From contig NZ_CP126889.1 of assembly GCF_030246845.1 (NCBI RefSeq), forward strand, positions 2,108,001 through 2,172,000: a DNA stretch of 64,000 bases, read 5' to 3'. The notes beneath the pieces were generated by a model. It had not been told where the DNA came from. It was given only the letters and a program-made list of their open reading frames with translations, and did no database searches. The translations under genes were made by a program, and so were the position numbers. This document shows, in pieces, positions 10,104 to 18,897 of the stretch (its first letter is position 1; every line of letters starts with the position of its first letter). This DNA is from Enhydrobacter sp. (lineage in GTDB: Bacteria; Pseudomonadota; Alphaproteobacteria; Reyranellales; Reyranellaceae).

Positions 10104-11639
10104 ATGATCTCACGGATGATCGGGGCGGGACTGGCCGCCCTTGCGGTGCTGAGCGCCGCCGCGGCAGCCGGCGCGGCCGGCTCTGTGCCGCGGCTCGAAC
10201 GCGAACGTTGCGGCTTCAAGGCGCCGCGCGGCGAGAGGCTCGCCTGCTACACGTTGATCGTCCCCGAGAACCGCGACCGGCCCGAAGGCCGGCAGGTCCG
10301 GCTCAAGGTGGCGGTCCTGAAGGCCCGCCGGGCGCTCGCCCGGGATCCCGTGATCTATCTGGCCGGCGGCCCGGGTGATGCACCGCTGGTGGCCACCAAT
10401 GCCGGCGGCGATCCGCTGGCGGAGGGCGACTGGTGGAGCGACACGGCGGCGATCCGGCGCAAGCGCGACGTCGTCATCCTGAGCGAGCGCGGCGCCGGCG
10501 GCTCGACGCCCAATCTCGATTGCGTCGCGCCGCGTGGCTCGGAGACCGCGCGGGCGCGGCGTCGGGCGATCACCGAGCCGCAGGAGCGGGACATCCTCGT
10601 GAAGTGCCGCGCCGAGCTCGACCGGCGCCGGATCGACCTCGCGATGTACGCCACGCCGACGCTCGCCGACGATGTCGCCGACCTCGTCAAGGCGATGAAG
10701 TTCGACAAGGTCAATCTCTACGGCATTTCCTACGGCACGCGCTGGGCGCTCCAGACGATGCGGCGCCATCCCGGCCTTGTTCGCGCCGCGGTCCTGGACG
10801 GTCTCTATCCGCCGGAGATCAACGGCGAGCAGAACGAGCCGGAGATCGTGCGCGCGATGTTCGAGCAGCTCTATGCCGACTGCGCCGCCGACCCGCTCTG
10901 TCGCGCGCGCAGTCCCGACCTCGGCACGGTCGTTCCCGCTCTCATAGCCGGCGCCGACGACAGGCCGGTCGAGGTCGTGCTCGACATCGACGACAGGCCG
11001 CGCAAGGTCGCGCTCGACAGCACCAAGCTCCTGCTCGTGCTGCTGCACATGATGCGGGAGGGCGACGCGGCGATGGTACCCGAGACTGTCACGGCCCTCT
11101 CGCGCGGCAACCGCCGGCTGCTCACGCAGTTCGCCGAGACGCTGGAGGAGGACGAGGGCGCGCTCACCGAAGGCAATGCGCAGCAGTTCGGCGGCCTCTT
11201 CAACACCATCGAATGCCGCGAAAGCTGGGCTGCGGTCGATCGGCCGGCGCGCGACAAGGCGATCGGCGCGGGCGGCGTCTATGGTCTCAGTGCCCGGATG
11301 AGCAAGCTCGACGCCGTCTGCCCGGTATGGCGGGTGCCGCCGGCGCCGGCGTCGGAGCGCGAGCCGGTGCAATCCGCCATCCCCACGCTGCTGCTGAGCG
11401 GCGGCTATGACTGGCTGACGCCACCCGCCTGGGCGCGCGAGGCGGCGCAGCATCTGCCGCTGTCGCGGCACGTCGTCTTCCGCGCCCTGGGCCACGGCGT
11501 GTCGGCGCAGGATCGATGCGCGGCCCGCCTGCGCGATGCGTTCGTCGACGCGCCCGATCCGCGCCATCCCCCGCCTTGTCGCGCGGACGCTCCACCCGAC
11601 TTCGCCGACGCCGCCGAACGAGCCAAAGCGCTGCCCTGA
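10104..11639 (+). CDS. Secreted alpha/beta hydrolase (tripeptidyl-aminopeptidase/proline iminopeptidase-like)
   Basis: About 511 residues with an N-terminal signal peptide (MISRMIGAGLAALAVLSAAAA then AGAAGS), so exported. The fold is alpha/beta hydrolase of the peptidase S33/TAP type: oxyanion segment VIYLAGGPGD, nucleophile motif GISYG, the acid Asp in LLLSGGYDWLTP, and the His in ALGHGVS. Several Cys residues in the cap and C-terminal region (around DCVAP, DCAADPLCRA, ECRES, CPVW) suggest disulfides, as expected for a periplasmic protein. Start chosen at 10104; a GTG 18 bases earlier and an ATG 12 bases later are alternatives. Likely a broad peptidase or esterase. Confidence 0.85.
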   Translation: MISRMIGAGLAALAVLSAAAAAGAAGSVPRLERERCGFKAPRGERLACYTLIVPENRDRPEGRQVRLKVAVLKARRALARDPVIYLAGGPGDAPLVATNAGGDPLAEGDWWSDTAAIRRKRDVVILSERGAGGSTPNLDCVAPRGSETARARRRAITEPQERDILVKCRAELDRRRIDLAMYATPTLADDVADLVKAMKFDKVNLYGISYGTRWALQTMRRHPGLVRAAVLDGLYPPEINGEQNEPEIVRAMFEQLYADCAADPLCRARSPDLGTVVPALIAGADDRPVEVVLDIDDRPRKVALDSTKLLLVLLHMMREGDAAMVPETVTALSRGNRRLLTQFAETLEEDEGALTEGNAQQFGGLFNTIECRESWAAVDRPARDKAIGAGGVYGLSARMSKLDAVCPVWRVPPAPASEREPVQSAIPTLLLSGGYDWLTPPAWAREAAQHLPLSRHVVFRALGHGVSAQDRCAARLRDAFVDAPDPRHPPPCRADAPPDFADAAERAKALP

Positions 11640-11660
11640 GGCAACCTGCAATCGATCGAT

Positions 11661-11688
11661 TGCCCTCAGCGACGTGCCCTCAGCGACG
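11661..11688. repeat. 14-base perfect tandem direct repeat upstream of the hyf-like operon
   Basis: The unit TGCCCTCAGCGACG occurs twice with no spacer, about 140 bases upstream of the first hyf-like gene and just after the hydrolase stop. It may be a regulator-binding pair or a simple duplication. Confidence 0.7.
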
Positions 11689-11825
11689 TGATTGTTCGCA
11701 AATCCGGCCGCAACGCGTTCGGCTTCCAGCACGTTCTTTAGCTTCAATGCGATGGCATTCGTTTGCTAGACTGGAAGCTATTGGACACAAAAAAGTAGTG
11801 AATTAGGAAAGAAGCGAAGCCAGCC

Positions 11826-13835
11826 GTGCCGGTCATGTACGTCCCAGGGGTCGCGCTCGGAGCGCTGGCTGTCGCGGCGGTCCTCGCCGCAATCTCGGGG
11901 CGCGGTCTCCTGCTGGCGATCGTCTATCCCATCACCGCTCTGGCGGCGGTCGCGCTGGGCGTCGTGGATCTGGCGGTCCTGCTGGGCCATGAGGGGTTTT
12001 CCGCCCTGCTGCCCATCGGACTGCCGACGATCGGGCTTCACCTGCGGCTTGATCCGCTGTCGGGTTTCTTCGGCGTGGTGATCAATGGCGGCGTGCTGGC
12101 AGCGAGCCTCTACGGCATGGGACTGGACCGCGCCAGGGATCTCACGCCCCGCGTGGAGCCGTTGTTTCCGCTGTTCGCGGCGGCGATGAACCTCGTGCTG
12201 ATCGCCGACGACGCCTATGCCTTCCTGTTCTCCTGGGAGCTGATGTCGCTCACCTCGTGGGCATTGGTGGTGGCGCATCACACGAGCGTGGAGAACCGGC
12301 GGGCCGGGCATCTCTACCTCGTGATGGCGGCGATCGGCACCACCGCGCTCCTGTTCGCCTTCGGCGGCCTGGCAGGCCCGGCGGGCAGCTACGGCTTCGA
12401 CACCATCCGCGCTCATGCGCCGGCGCCGACGATCGCGGCGCTGGTGCTGGCCGCGGCGGTCGTGGGCTGCGGCTCGAAAGGCGGGCTCATTCCCCTGCAT
12501 GCCTGGCTGCCGCTCGCCCATCCCGCCGCGCCCAGCCACGTGTCCGCGCTCATGAGCGGCGTCATGACCAAGGTCGCCGTCTACGGCTTCGTGCGCATCG
12601 CCTTCGACCTGCTCGGGCCGCCGGCATGGTGGTGGTCTCTGCCGCCGATCGTGCTGGGCGCGATCACGGCGGTGCTGGGCCTGCTCTATGCCGTCTTCGA
12701 TCGCGATCTCAAGCGCGTGCTGGCCTACTCGACGGTCGAGAATGTCGGCGTGATCTTCGTGGCGCTCGGTCTCGCGCTCGCCTTCCGCGCCAACGGACAG
12801 CCTGCGGCGGCGGCCGTGGCGATGGCAGCCGCCCTTCTGCACGTCCTGAACCACTCCTGGTTCAAGTCGCTGCTCTTCCTCGGTGCCGGCGCCGTGCTGC
12901 ATGTCACGGGCCGGCGCGATCTCGAGGCGATGGGCGGGCTCATCCACCGCATGCCGCGGACCGCGGCATTCTTCCTCGTGGGCGCGCTCTCCATCTCGGC
13001 CCTGCCGCCGCTCAACGGCTTCGTGTCGGAGTGGCTGCTGTTCCAGGCGGTCATTGCAGCCCCCGCCTTGCCGCAATCGTCGCTGAACTTCGCGGCGCCC
13101 GCGATCGGGGCGATGCTGGCCCTGGCGGCGGCCCTGGCGGCGGCCTGCTTCGTGCGGGTCTACGGCATCGCCTTCCTCGGCCGCCCGCGCAGCGACGAGG
13201 CGGCCCGCGCCCACGAGGTGCCGCTGGTACAACAGACGGCGATGGGCGCGCTGGCTCTCCTTTGCATTCTGGGCGGATTGCTGGGGGCGTTCCTGACACG
13301 CGCGCTCACGCCGGTCCTGGAGGAGCTCGTCGGCAGCGGGCTGCCCGGCTCGGGAACAGGTCCCACGCCGTTCTCGCTGATCGCTTTCGACGCGTCCCGC
13401 AGCAACTACGATGCGGCCATCATCGCGCTGTTCGTGGCCATCGCTTCGGTCGTCACGCTGGCGATCGTCCATCGTCTGTCGGCCCGACGCACGCGGCGCG
13501 GGCCGGCCTGGGATTGCGGCTTTCCCGAGCCGTCGCCGACCACCCAGTACAGCGCGTCGAGCTTTTCCCAGCCGCTGCGGCGCGTCTACGGCGCCGTGGC
13601 CTTCTCCGCCCGGGAGACGGTCGTGATGCCGCCGCCGGGCGATCTGCGTCCGGCCCGCTTCTCGGTCGCCTCGATCGACTATGCATGGACCACCCTCTAT
13701 GCCACGCCGGGGCGCGCCGTGCTCAGGCTGTCGGAACGGCTCAATACGCTGCAGTTCCTCACCATCCGGCGCTATCTCGTGCTGATGTTTGCGGCGCTCG
13801 TCATATTGCTCTCGATCGCGGCGGTGACGGTATGA
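11826..13835 (+). CDS. hyfB: HyfB-like proton-pumping antiporter-type subunit (hydrogenase-4/complex I family)
   Basis: 669-residue polytopic membrane subunit homologous to HyfB and to NuoL/M/N, which carry the proton or sodium channels of complex I. Conserved charged residues of the channel are visible: the Glu in FSWELMSLTSW, Lys in GSKGGLIPLHAW, and Lys in VMTKVAVYG. Hydrophobic helices occupy nearly the full length, about 15 or more. The GTG at 11826 is the frame's first start; an ATG at 11835 is equally possible. It is the first of six genes with overlapping ends, followed by a 4-base ATGA overlap with hyfC. In E. coli the subunit belongs to formate hydrogenlyase-2. Confidence 0.92.
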   Translation: MPVMYVPGVALGALAVAAVLAAISGRGLLLAIVYPITALAAVALGVVDLAVLLGHEGFSALLPIGLPTIGLHLRLDPLSGFFGVVINGGVLAASLYGMGLDRARDLTPRVEPLFPLFAAAMNLVLIADDAYAFLFSWELMSLTSWALVVAHHTSVENRRAGHLYLVMAAIGTTALLFAFGGLAGPAGSYGFDTIRAHAPAPTIAALVLAAAVVGCGSKGGLIPLHAWLPLAHPAAPSHVSALMSGVMTKVAVYGFVRIAFDLLGPPAWWWSLPPIVLGAITAVLGLLYAVFDRDLKRVLAYSTVENVGVIFVALGLALAFRANGQPAAAAVAMAAALLHVLNHSWFKSLLFLGAGAVLHVTGRRDLEAMGGLIHRMPRTAAFFLVGALSISALPPLNGFVSEWLLFQAVIAAPALPQSSLNFAAPAIGAMLALAAALAAACFVRVYGIAFLGRPRSDEAARAHEVPLVQQTAMGALALLCILGGLLGAFLTRALTPVLEELVGSGLPGSGTGPTPFSLIAFDASRSNYDAAIIALFVAIASVVTLAIVHRLSARRTRRGPAWDCGFPEPSPTTQYSASSFSQPLRRVYGAVAFSARETVVMPPPGDLRPARFSVASIDYAWTTLYATPGRAVLRLSERLNTLQFLTIRRYLVLMFAALVILLSIAAVTV

Positions 13836-14800
13836 CCGGCGATCTCGTGGTGCAGTTCCTGGCGCAGGGCGCCCAGATGTTCCTGGTGCTGCTCATCGCG
13901 CCGCTGGCGGTCGGCGTGGTGCGTCGGGTCAAGGCGCGCCTGATGCGCCGGCGGGGCGCGCCGCTTCTGCAGGGCTATCGCGACCTCGCCAAGCTCCTGC
14001 GCAAGGAATCGATCGTCGCGGACAGCGCCTCCTGGCTCTTTCGCGCCGCCCCTTCGCTGATCTTCGCGCTCACCTGGGTGGCCGCGGCGCTGGTTCCGAG
14101 CTTTGCCTCGGGCCTGATGTTCAACTGGGCGGCCGACGTCGTGGCGCTGGTCGCCCTGCTGGGCGCCGCGCGAGCCTTGCTGGCGCTTGCCGGCATGGAT
14201 GTCGGGACGAGCTTCGGCGGCATCGGCTCGTCGCGCGAGATGATGATCGCGACGCTCGCCGAGCCTGCGATGATGCTGATCGTCCTCACCCTCGCCATCG
14301 CCGCCGGCACGACCAGGCTCGCGGGCGTCGCCGACTTCTTCATCGCCGAGCCGCTGGCGGTGCGGGTGTCGCTCGCGCTGTCGCTGGTCGCTCTGATCAT
14401 CGTCGCGCTCGCCGAGAATGCGCGCATCCCGGTCGACAATCCGGTGACGCATCTCGAGCTCACGATGGTCCATGAAGCGATGATCCTCGAATATTCCGGC
14501 CGCCATCTCGCCCTGATCGAGGCGGCGAGCTACCTCAAGCTGGTTCTCTATCTTTCGCTGCTGATCTGCCTGTTCGCGCCCTTCGGGATGGCGCCTGCCA
14601 CGGCGGGAGTCAGCGGCTGGATCGTCGGGTTGCTGGTCTGGAGCGCGAAGCTGCTGGCCGGCGCCGCGCTGCTCGGCGTGTGGGAGGTGAGCATCGCCAA
14701 GATGCGGGTCTTCCGGTTGCCCGGTTTCCTCGGCGTCGCCTTCGTCTTCGGCTTCCTTGCCATCCTGCTCGCGTTCCTCACGCGCGGAGTGATCCAGTGA
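13832..14800 (+). CDS. hyfC: HyfC-like membrane subunit (NuoH homologue)
   Basis: 322-residue membrane protein homologous to HyfC/HycD and to complex I NuoH, the subunit linking the peripheral arm to the membrane pump. About eight helices. The cytoplasmic loop RRRGAPLLQGYRDLAKLLRKE matches the family, and the acidic loop NARIPVDNPVTHLELTMVHE carries the conserved Asp/Glu residues that line the quinone/proton path in NuoH. It starts within the hyfB stop codon (ATGA) and ends in a GTGA overlap with hyfE, implying translational coupling. Confidence 0.92.
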   Translation: MTGDLVVQFLAQGAQMFLVLLIAPLAVGVVRRVKARLMRRRGAPLLQGYRDLAKLLRKESIVADSASWLFRAAPSLIFALTWVAAALVPSFASGLMFNWAADVVALVALLGAARALLALAGMDVGTSFGGIGSSREMMIATLAEPAMMLIVLTLAIAAGTTRLAGVADFFIAEPLAVRVSLALSLVALIIVALAENARIPVDNPVTHLELTMVHEAMILEYSGRHLALIEAASYLKLVLYLSLLICLFAPFGMAPATAGVSGWIVGLLVWSAKLLAGAALLGVWEVSIAKMRVFRLPGFLGVAFVFGFLAILLAFLTRGVIQ

Positions 14801-15456
14801 CGCGAGGCTACGAAATCTCGCATCTGCTGGCCGGCGCCATGCTGGTGACGAGCTTCGCGCTCCTCTACCAGGAGCGCATCGCCGCCGTGCTCAAGACCTT
14901 TGCCGCGCAGTCGATCACGCTGGCGCTCGCGGTGGCCTGGGCGGCATCATCGCAGGACCGGCCGGAACTCTTCATCACCTCGCTGATCGCCCTTTGCCTC
15001 AAGGGGATCGTGATCCCCGTGGCGCTCCACCGCACTGTCGTGAAGCTGGGCATTCACCGCGAGGTCGAGAAGGTGGTCGGCGTGGGCATCGCCCTGTTGG
15101 TCGGCCTCGCCCTCACGGGCCTGGCGCAGGCGCTGCTTCTGAAGGTCGCGCAAGGCACCGCAAGCCATGCCCGCGAGGACCTGGCGCTCGCCCTGGCCAT
15201 CATTCTTCTCGGCTTTCTGATGATGATCGTGCGCCGCAACGCGGTGACCCAGGTGGTGGGCTTCATGTCGATGGAGAACGGCCTGATCCTCGCCGCCACG
15301 GGTGCGCGCGGCATGCCGCTGGTCGTCGAGGTGAGCGTCGCCTTCTCGGTGCTGATCGCCCTCTTCGTCTTCGCCGTCTTCGTGTTCCGCATCCGCGAGC
15401 GCTTCGACACGATCGATATCGAGGCGCTCGACCGCATGCGCGGGGACACGCGCTGA
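14797..15456 (+). CDS. hyfE: HyfE-like membrane subunit
   Basis: 219 residues, close to the length of E. coli HyfE (about 216). The C-terminal half resembles NuoK/MrpC: small helices with the Glu in GFMSMENGLILAA, matching the conserved Glu of NuoK. Five to six helices in all. The GTG start at 14797 overlaps the previous stop codon by four bases, and its own TGA overlaps the ATG of hyfF by one base, so all members are packed without intergenic DNA. Confidence 0.9.
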   Translation: MTRGYEISHLLAGAMLVTSFALLYQERIAAVLKTFAAQSITLALAVAWAASSQDRPELFITSLIALCLKGIVIPVALHRTVVKLGIHREVEKVVGVGIALLVGLALTGLAQALLLKVAQGTASHAREDLALALAIILLGFLMMIVRRNAVTQVVGFMSMENGLILAATGARGMPLVVEVSVAFSVLIALFVFAVFVFRIRERFDTIDIEALDRMRGDTR

Positions 15457-16889
15457 TGCATACCTATCAGATCGTGGTCCTGGTGCCGTATGCGGCCGCC
15501 CTCGGGCTGGCGGCCATCCCGGGCTACCGCTCGGGCGCGATCGTCAATGTGCTGGCCTCGGCGGTCACGCTCGCCGCCGGCCTGTGGCTGATCGGCGAGG
15601 AGAGGACGGTCGGTCCCTATGCGATCGTCGACGAGTTCAATGTCGTCTTCATCGCCATCAACACCCTGGTCGGGTTCACCACTTCGATCTTCAGCGCCTC
15701 GTATATCGGCCACGAGATCAAGACCGGCCGCCTGCCGCCCGGCTTCGTACGATTCTACCACGCCATGTTCCAGGCGATGATGGGATCGATGAATGTCGCG
15801 CTCGTCGCCAACAATATCGGTCTCATCTGGGTCGGGCTGGAGCTTGCGACACTGATCACGGTGGTGATGGTCGGCCTCTACCGGACGCCGCAGTCGATCG
15901 AGGCGGCCTGGAAGTATTTCATCCTCGCGAGCGTAGGCATCTCGCTCGCCTTCTTCGGCACCATCCTGATCTATCTGGCCGGGCAACCGGCGCTCGGCGA
16001 GGGCGTGCCGGCGATGACCTGGAGCCTTCTCCAGGGCGTGGCGGCCAGGATGGACCCGGCGATTCTCGATCTCGCCTTCATCTTTTTGCTGATCGGCTAC
16101 GGCACGAAGATCGGGCTCGCGCCGTTGCACGCCTGGCTGCCGGACGCCCATGCCGAGGGGCCGACGCCGATCTCGGCGGTCCTGTCCGGCCTCCTGCTGA
16201 ACGTGGCGCTCTATGCGCTGCTGCGCTTCAAGATGCTGATTGCCGGCCAGCCGGCGGCGCTCGATCCCGGCCCGGTGATGATCGTGATGGGGCTGGTCTC
16301 GCTGGTCTTCGCCGCGTTCATGCTCTACCAGCGCCGCGACATCAAACGGCTGTTCGCCTACTCGTCCATCGAGCATATGGGGCTGATGGTCTTCGCCTTC
16401 GGCATGGGCGGGCCGCTCGCCAATTTCGCCGGTCTCCTGCACATGGTCATGCATAGCCTGACGAAGTCGGGCATCTTCTTCGCCGTCGGTCACGTCGCAC
16501 AGGCCAAGGGCACGCAGCGCATCGCCGAGATCACCGGGCTCAGCGAGACCCATCCCAGGCTCGCCGTGGCCTTCGCGCTTGCCGTTCTGGCCATCTCCGG
16601 CATGCCGCCGTTCGGCGTCTTCGCCAGCGAGTTCCTGATCCTGACGACGACCTTCGCCCGGGAGCCGTGGCTCGCCCTGCTACCGGCCTTCGGGCTGCTG
16701 GTCGGTTTCGGCGCCCTGCTGATGCGCCTGCAGAACACGATCCTCGGCAAGCCGACAGGGCCGTCACACCGTGTGGACGGCTCCTCCGTGCCCATCGTCC
16801 TGCATCTTGCGCTGGTGCTGGCGGCCGGCATTTTCCTGCCGGCCGTGCTCGTCGCCTGGTTCCAGCGTGCCGCGGAGCTTCTCGGATGA
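15456..16889 (+). CDS. hyfF: HyfF-like antiporter-type membrane subunit
   Basis: 477-residue second NuoL/M/N-type subunit, homologous to HyfF. Channel residues present: Glu in WVGLELATLITVV, Lys in YGTKIGLAPLHAWLPDAHAE, and the SGLLLNVALYALLRF helix typical of the group; a Lys in MHSLTKSGIFF follows. About 14 helices. The two antiporter-like subunits (with HyfB) imply that the complex pumps ions. The ATG overlaps the hyfE stop by one base and the 3' end has an ATGA overlap with hyfG. Confidence 0.92.
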   Translation: MHTYQIVVLVPYAAALGLAAIPGYRSGAIVNVLASAVTLAAGLWLIGEERTVGPYAIVDEFNVVFIAINTLVGFTTSIFSASYIGHEIKTGRLPPGFVRFYHAMFQAMMGSMNVALVANNIGLIWVGLELATLITVVMVGLYRTPQSIEAAWKYFILASVGISLAFFGTILIYLAGQPALGEGVPAMTWSLLQGVAARMDPAILDLAFIFLLIGYGTKIGLAPLHAWLPDAHAEGPTPISAVLSGLLLNVALYALLRFKMLIAGQPAALDPGPVMIVMGLVSLVFAAFMLYQRRDIKRLFAYSSIEHMGLMVFAFGMGGPLANFAGLLHMVMHSLTKSGIFFAVGHVAQAKGTQRIAEITGLSETHPRLAVAFALAVLAISGMPPFGVFASEFLILTTTFAREPWLALLPAFGLLVGFGALLMRLQNTILGKPTGPSHRVDGSSVPIVLHLALVLAAGIFLPAVLVAWFQRAAELLG

Positions 16890-18361
16890 CCGCCGGCGCG
16901 TTGGCCGATCTCGTTGCCGGACGCGAGGCCGGACCGGACGGCTATGCGCGCCTCGACGTCACGCCCGATACCTGGACGGCGCTTTCCGCGGGCTGCGCGG
17001 CCGGACAACACGACCTCAGTGCGCTCTGGGCCGAGGAGGGCAGGGTTCGCATGGCGCTGAACGGCGAGGGCCAGCGCGCCATCCTGTCGCTCAGGACCGA
17101 AAATGGTGCCTACCCCTCGGTGGCGGCCCATCACGCGCCGGCGCTGCGGCTCGAACGGGCGATGCGCGATCTTTGGGGCCTGCGCGCCGACGGACTGCCC
17201 GATACGCGGCCGTGGCTCGATCACGGCCGATGGCCGGGCCGTCAGAGCGCCGCCCGCTACGAATTCCTGAGAACCGAGGGCGACGATCCGCATCAGATCG
17301 CCGTCGGCCCGATCCATGCCAGCATCATCGAGCCCGGTCATTTCCGCTTCACGGCCAGCGGCGAGACGGTGATCCGTCTCGAGCAGCGCCTGGGTTACGC
17401 CCACAAGGGTGTCGAACGTCTGCTGGCGGGCGCCGATATCGCGCGCGGTGCCAAAATCATCGGTCGTATCTCGGCCGACAGCACGGTCGCCTACGCCTGG
17501 GCTTTCGCCCGTGCCGTCGAAGCTGCTTTGGGCTGGAAGGTCCCGCCGCGCGCGCTGCTGCTGAGAGGAATCCTCGCCGAACTGGAGCGGCTCGCGCATC
17601 ACATCAACGATGTTGGGGGGATCTGCAACGATGCGAGCGTGCTCACGATCAACGCGCGCTGCACCCTGCAGCGCGAGGATGTGCTGACGGTCGCCGCCGC
17701 CTGCTTCGGCCACCGGCTGATGATGGATTGCGTCGTGCCGGGCGGCGTCGCGATCGATCTGTCGAGCGAGGGTGTCGGCCGGATACGCGGCCTTCTCGCG
17801 CGTCTGGAGGAAACGCGCGCCGAGATCGAACGCGTCTACGATGCGCTGCCGTCGCTGCAGGATCGCACCGTCACCACGGGCATCGCGAGGCCGGAGCTCG
17901 TGCGCCAATACGCGGCGGGCGGCTTCGTCGGCCGCGCCTCGGGACGTGCCTTCGATGCGCGCAAGGACTTTCCCTATGCGCCCTACGACCGGCTAGAATT
18001 CGCCGTCAGGACCCGCACGAGCGGCGATGTCGACGCACGCCTGCAGGTGCGCATGGACGAGATCGTCGACAGTCTGAAGATGGTCGGCCGGCTCCTCGAT
18101 CGGCTGCAGCCCGGGGAAGTTCGCAGCGCGCCGCCGCCTCGCGTCGCGAGCGAGGGGGCCGCTCTGGTCGAAGCCTTCCGCGGCGATGTCTTCGTCAGCG
18201 CCACTCTCGATGGATCGGGCCGGCTGGCCCGCGTCCATGTGCGGGATGCGAGCTGGTTCCAGTGGCCGCTCCTGGAAGCCGCCATCGAGGGCAACATCGT
18301 CGCCGACTTCCCGATCTGCAACAAGTCGTTCAACTGTTCCTACTCGGGGCACGATCTGTGA
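16886..18361 (+). CDS. hyfG: HyfG-like large subunit lacking the N-terminal Ni-binding cysteines (Ehr type)
   Basis: 491 residues: an N-terminal NuoC-like domain (about 1-125) fused to a NuoD/hydrogenase-large-subunit domain (about 135-491), as in HycE/HyfG. Family segments are GPIHASIIEPGHFRF and LGYAHKGVERL. Where [NiFe] hydrogenases carry RxCGxC, this protein reads RISADS (residues 194-199), so both N-terminal nickel ligands are Ser. The C-terminal DPCxxC is replaced by a region with Cys478 and Cys484 (CNKSFNC). It therefore cannot hold a normal NiFe site. This fits the Ehr group described between group 4 hydrogenases and complex I. It may work on a quinone or other electron carrier; the reaction is unknown. 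Confidence 0.9.
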   Translation: MTAGALADLVAGREAGPDGYARLDVTPDTWTALSAGCAAGQHDLSALWAEEGRVRMALNGEGQRAILSLRTENGAYPSVAAHHAPALRLERAMRDLWGLRADGLPDTRPWLDHGRWPGRQSAARYEFLRTEGDDPHQIAVGPIHASIIEPGHFRFTASGETVIRLEQRLGYAHKGVERLLAGADIARGAKIIGRISADSTVAYAWAFARAVEAALGWKVPPRALLLRGILAELERLAHHINDVGGICNDASVLTINARCTLQREDVLTVAAACFGHRLMMDCVVPGGVAIDLSSEGVGRIRGLLARLEETRAEIERVYDALPSLQDRTVTTGIARPELVRQYAAGGFVGRASGRAFDARKDFPYAPYDRLEFAVRTRTSGDVDARLQVRMDEIVDSLKMVGRLLDRLQPGEVRSAPPPRVASEGAALVEAFRGDVFVSATLDGSGRLARVHVRDASWFQWPLLEAAIEGNIVADFPICNKSFNCSYSGHDL

Positions 18362-18368
18362 GGCCGCG

Positions 18369-18884
18369 ATGAAATCGTTTCTGCTCGAGGCCCTGTTCAA
18401 GGGGCCGGCGACCATCGCCCCGCCCGCGCCGGCAACCGCAGCCCTCGAAGAGCTCGCGAATGCATTGGGCGAGCGGGCGCGGCAGAAGCTCGGCCGGTCG
18501 CTGGCCATTCGCGAAGTGGATGCAGGCTCCTGCAACGGCTGCGAGCTCGAGATCAATGCATTGAACAACCCCGTCTACGACATCGAGCGGTTCGGGCTCA
18601 AGTTCGTGGCCTCGCCGCGCCATGCCGACGTGCTTCTGGTGACGGGACCGGTGACATGGAACATGCGCGAGGCCCTGCTGCGCGCCTACAACGCCGCGCC
18701 CGATCCCAAGTGGGTCGTCGGCGTGGGCGATTGCACCGTCAATTGCGGTGTTTTTGCCGGGTCCGAGGCCGTTGTCGGCCCGCTCGCCAAAATTCTTCCC
18801 GTGGATCTGCATGTCGGCGGCTGTCCGCCGGCACCGCTCGAGATCGTCAAGGGACTCTTGGCGCTGATGGAGAAGGCCGGATAG
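18369..18884 (+). CDS. hyfI: HyfI-like small subunit with [4Fe-4S] cluster (NuoB homologue)
   Basis: 171-residue electron-transfer subunit homologous to HyfI/HycG and NuoB. Cluster ligands are all present: Cys55 and Cys58 in SCNGCELE, Cys122 in GDCTVNCG, and Cys152 in GGCPP; an extra Cys126 is typical of some members. The cluster corresponds to N2 of complex I and the proximal cluster of hydrogenases. Its preservation, while the neighbouring NiFe ligands are gone, shows the complex still moves electrons. It starts 7 bases after hyfG and is the last recognisable subunit: no ferredoxin-like hyfA or hyfH, and no hyp maturation genes, follow. Confidence 0.93.
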   Translation: MKSFLLEALFKGPATIAPPAPATAALEELANALGERARQKLGRSLAIREVDAGSCNGCELEINALNNPVYDIERFGLKFVASPRHADVLLVTGPVTWNMREALLRAYNAAPDPKWVVGVGDCTVNCGVFAGSEAVVGPLAKILPVDLHVGGCPPAPLEIVKGLLALMEKAG

Positions 18885-18897
18885 TCTCCGAAGCGGA

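Noticed and set aside
11826..18884. Hydrogenase-4 or formate hydrogenlyase as the function
   Set aside because: The Ni-binding Cys are missing, the ferredoxin-like subunits and maturation genes are absent and no formate dehydrogenase is present.
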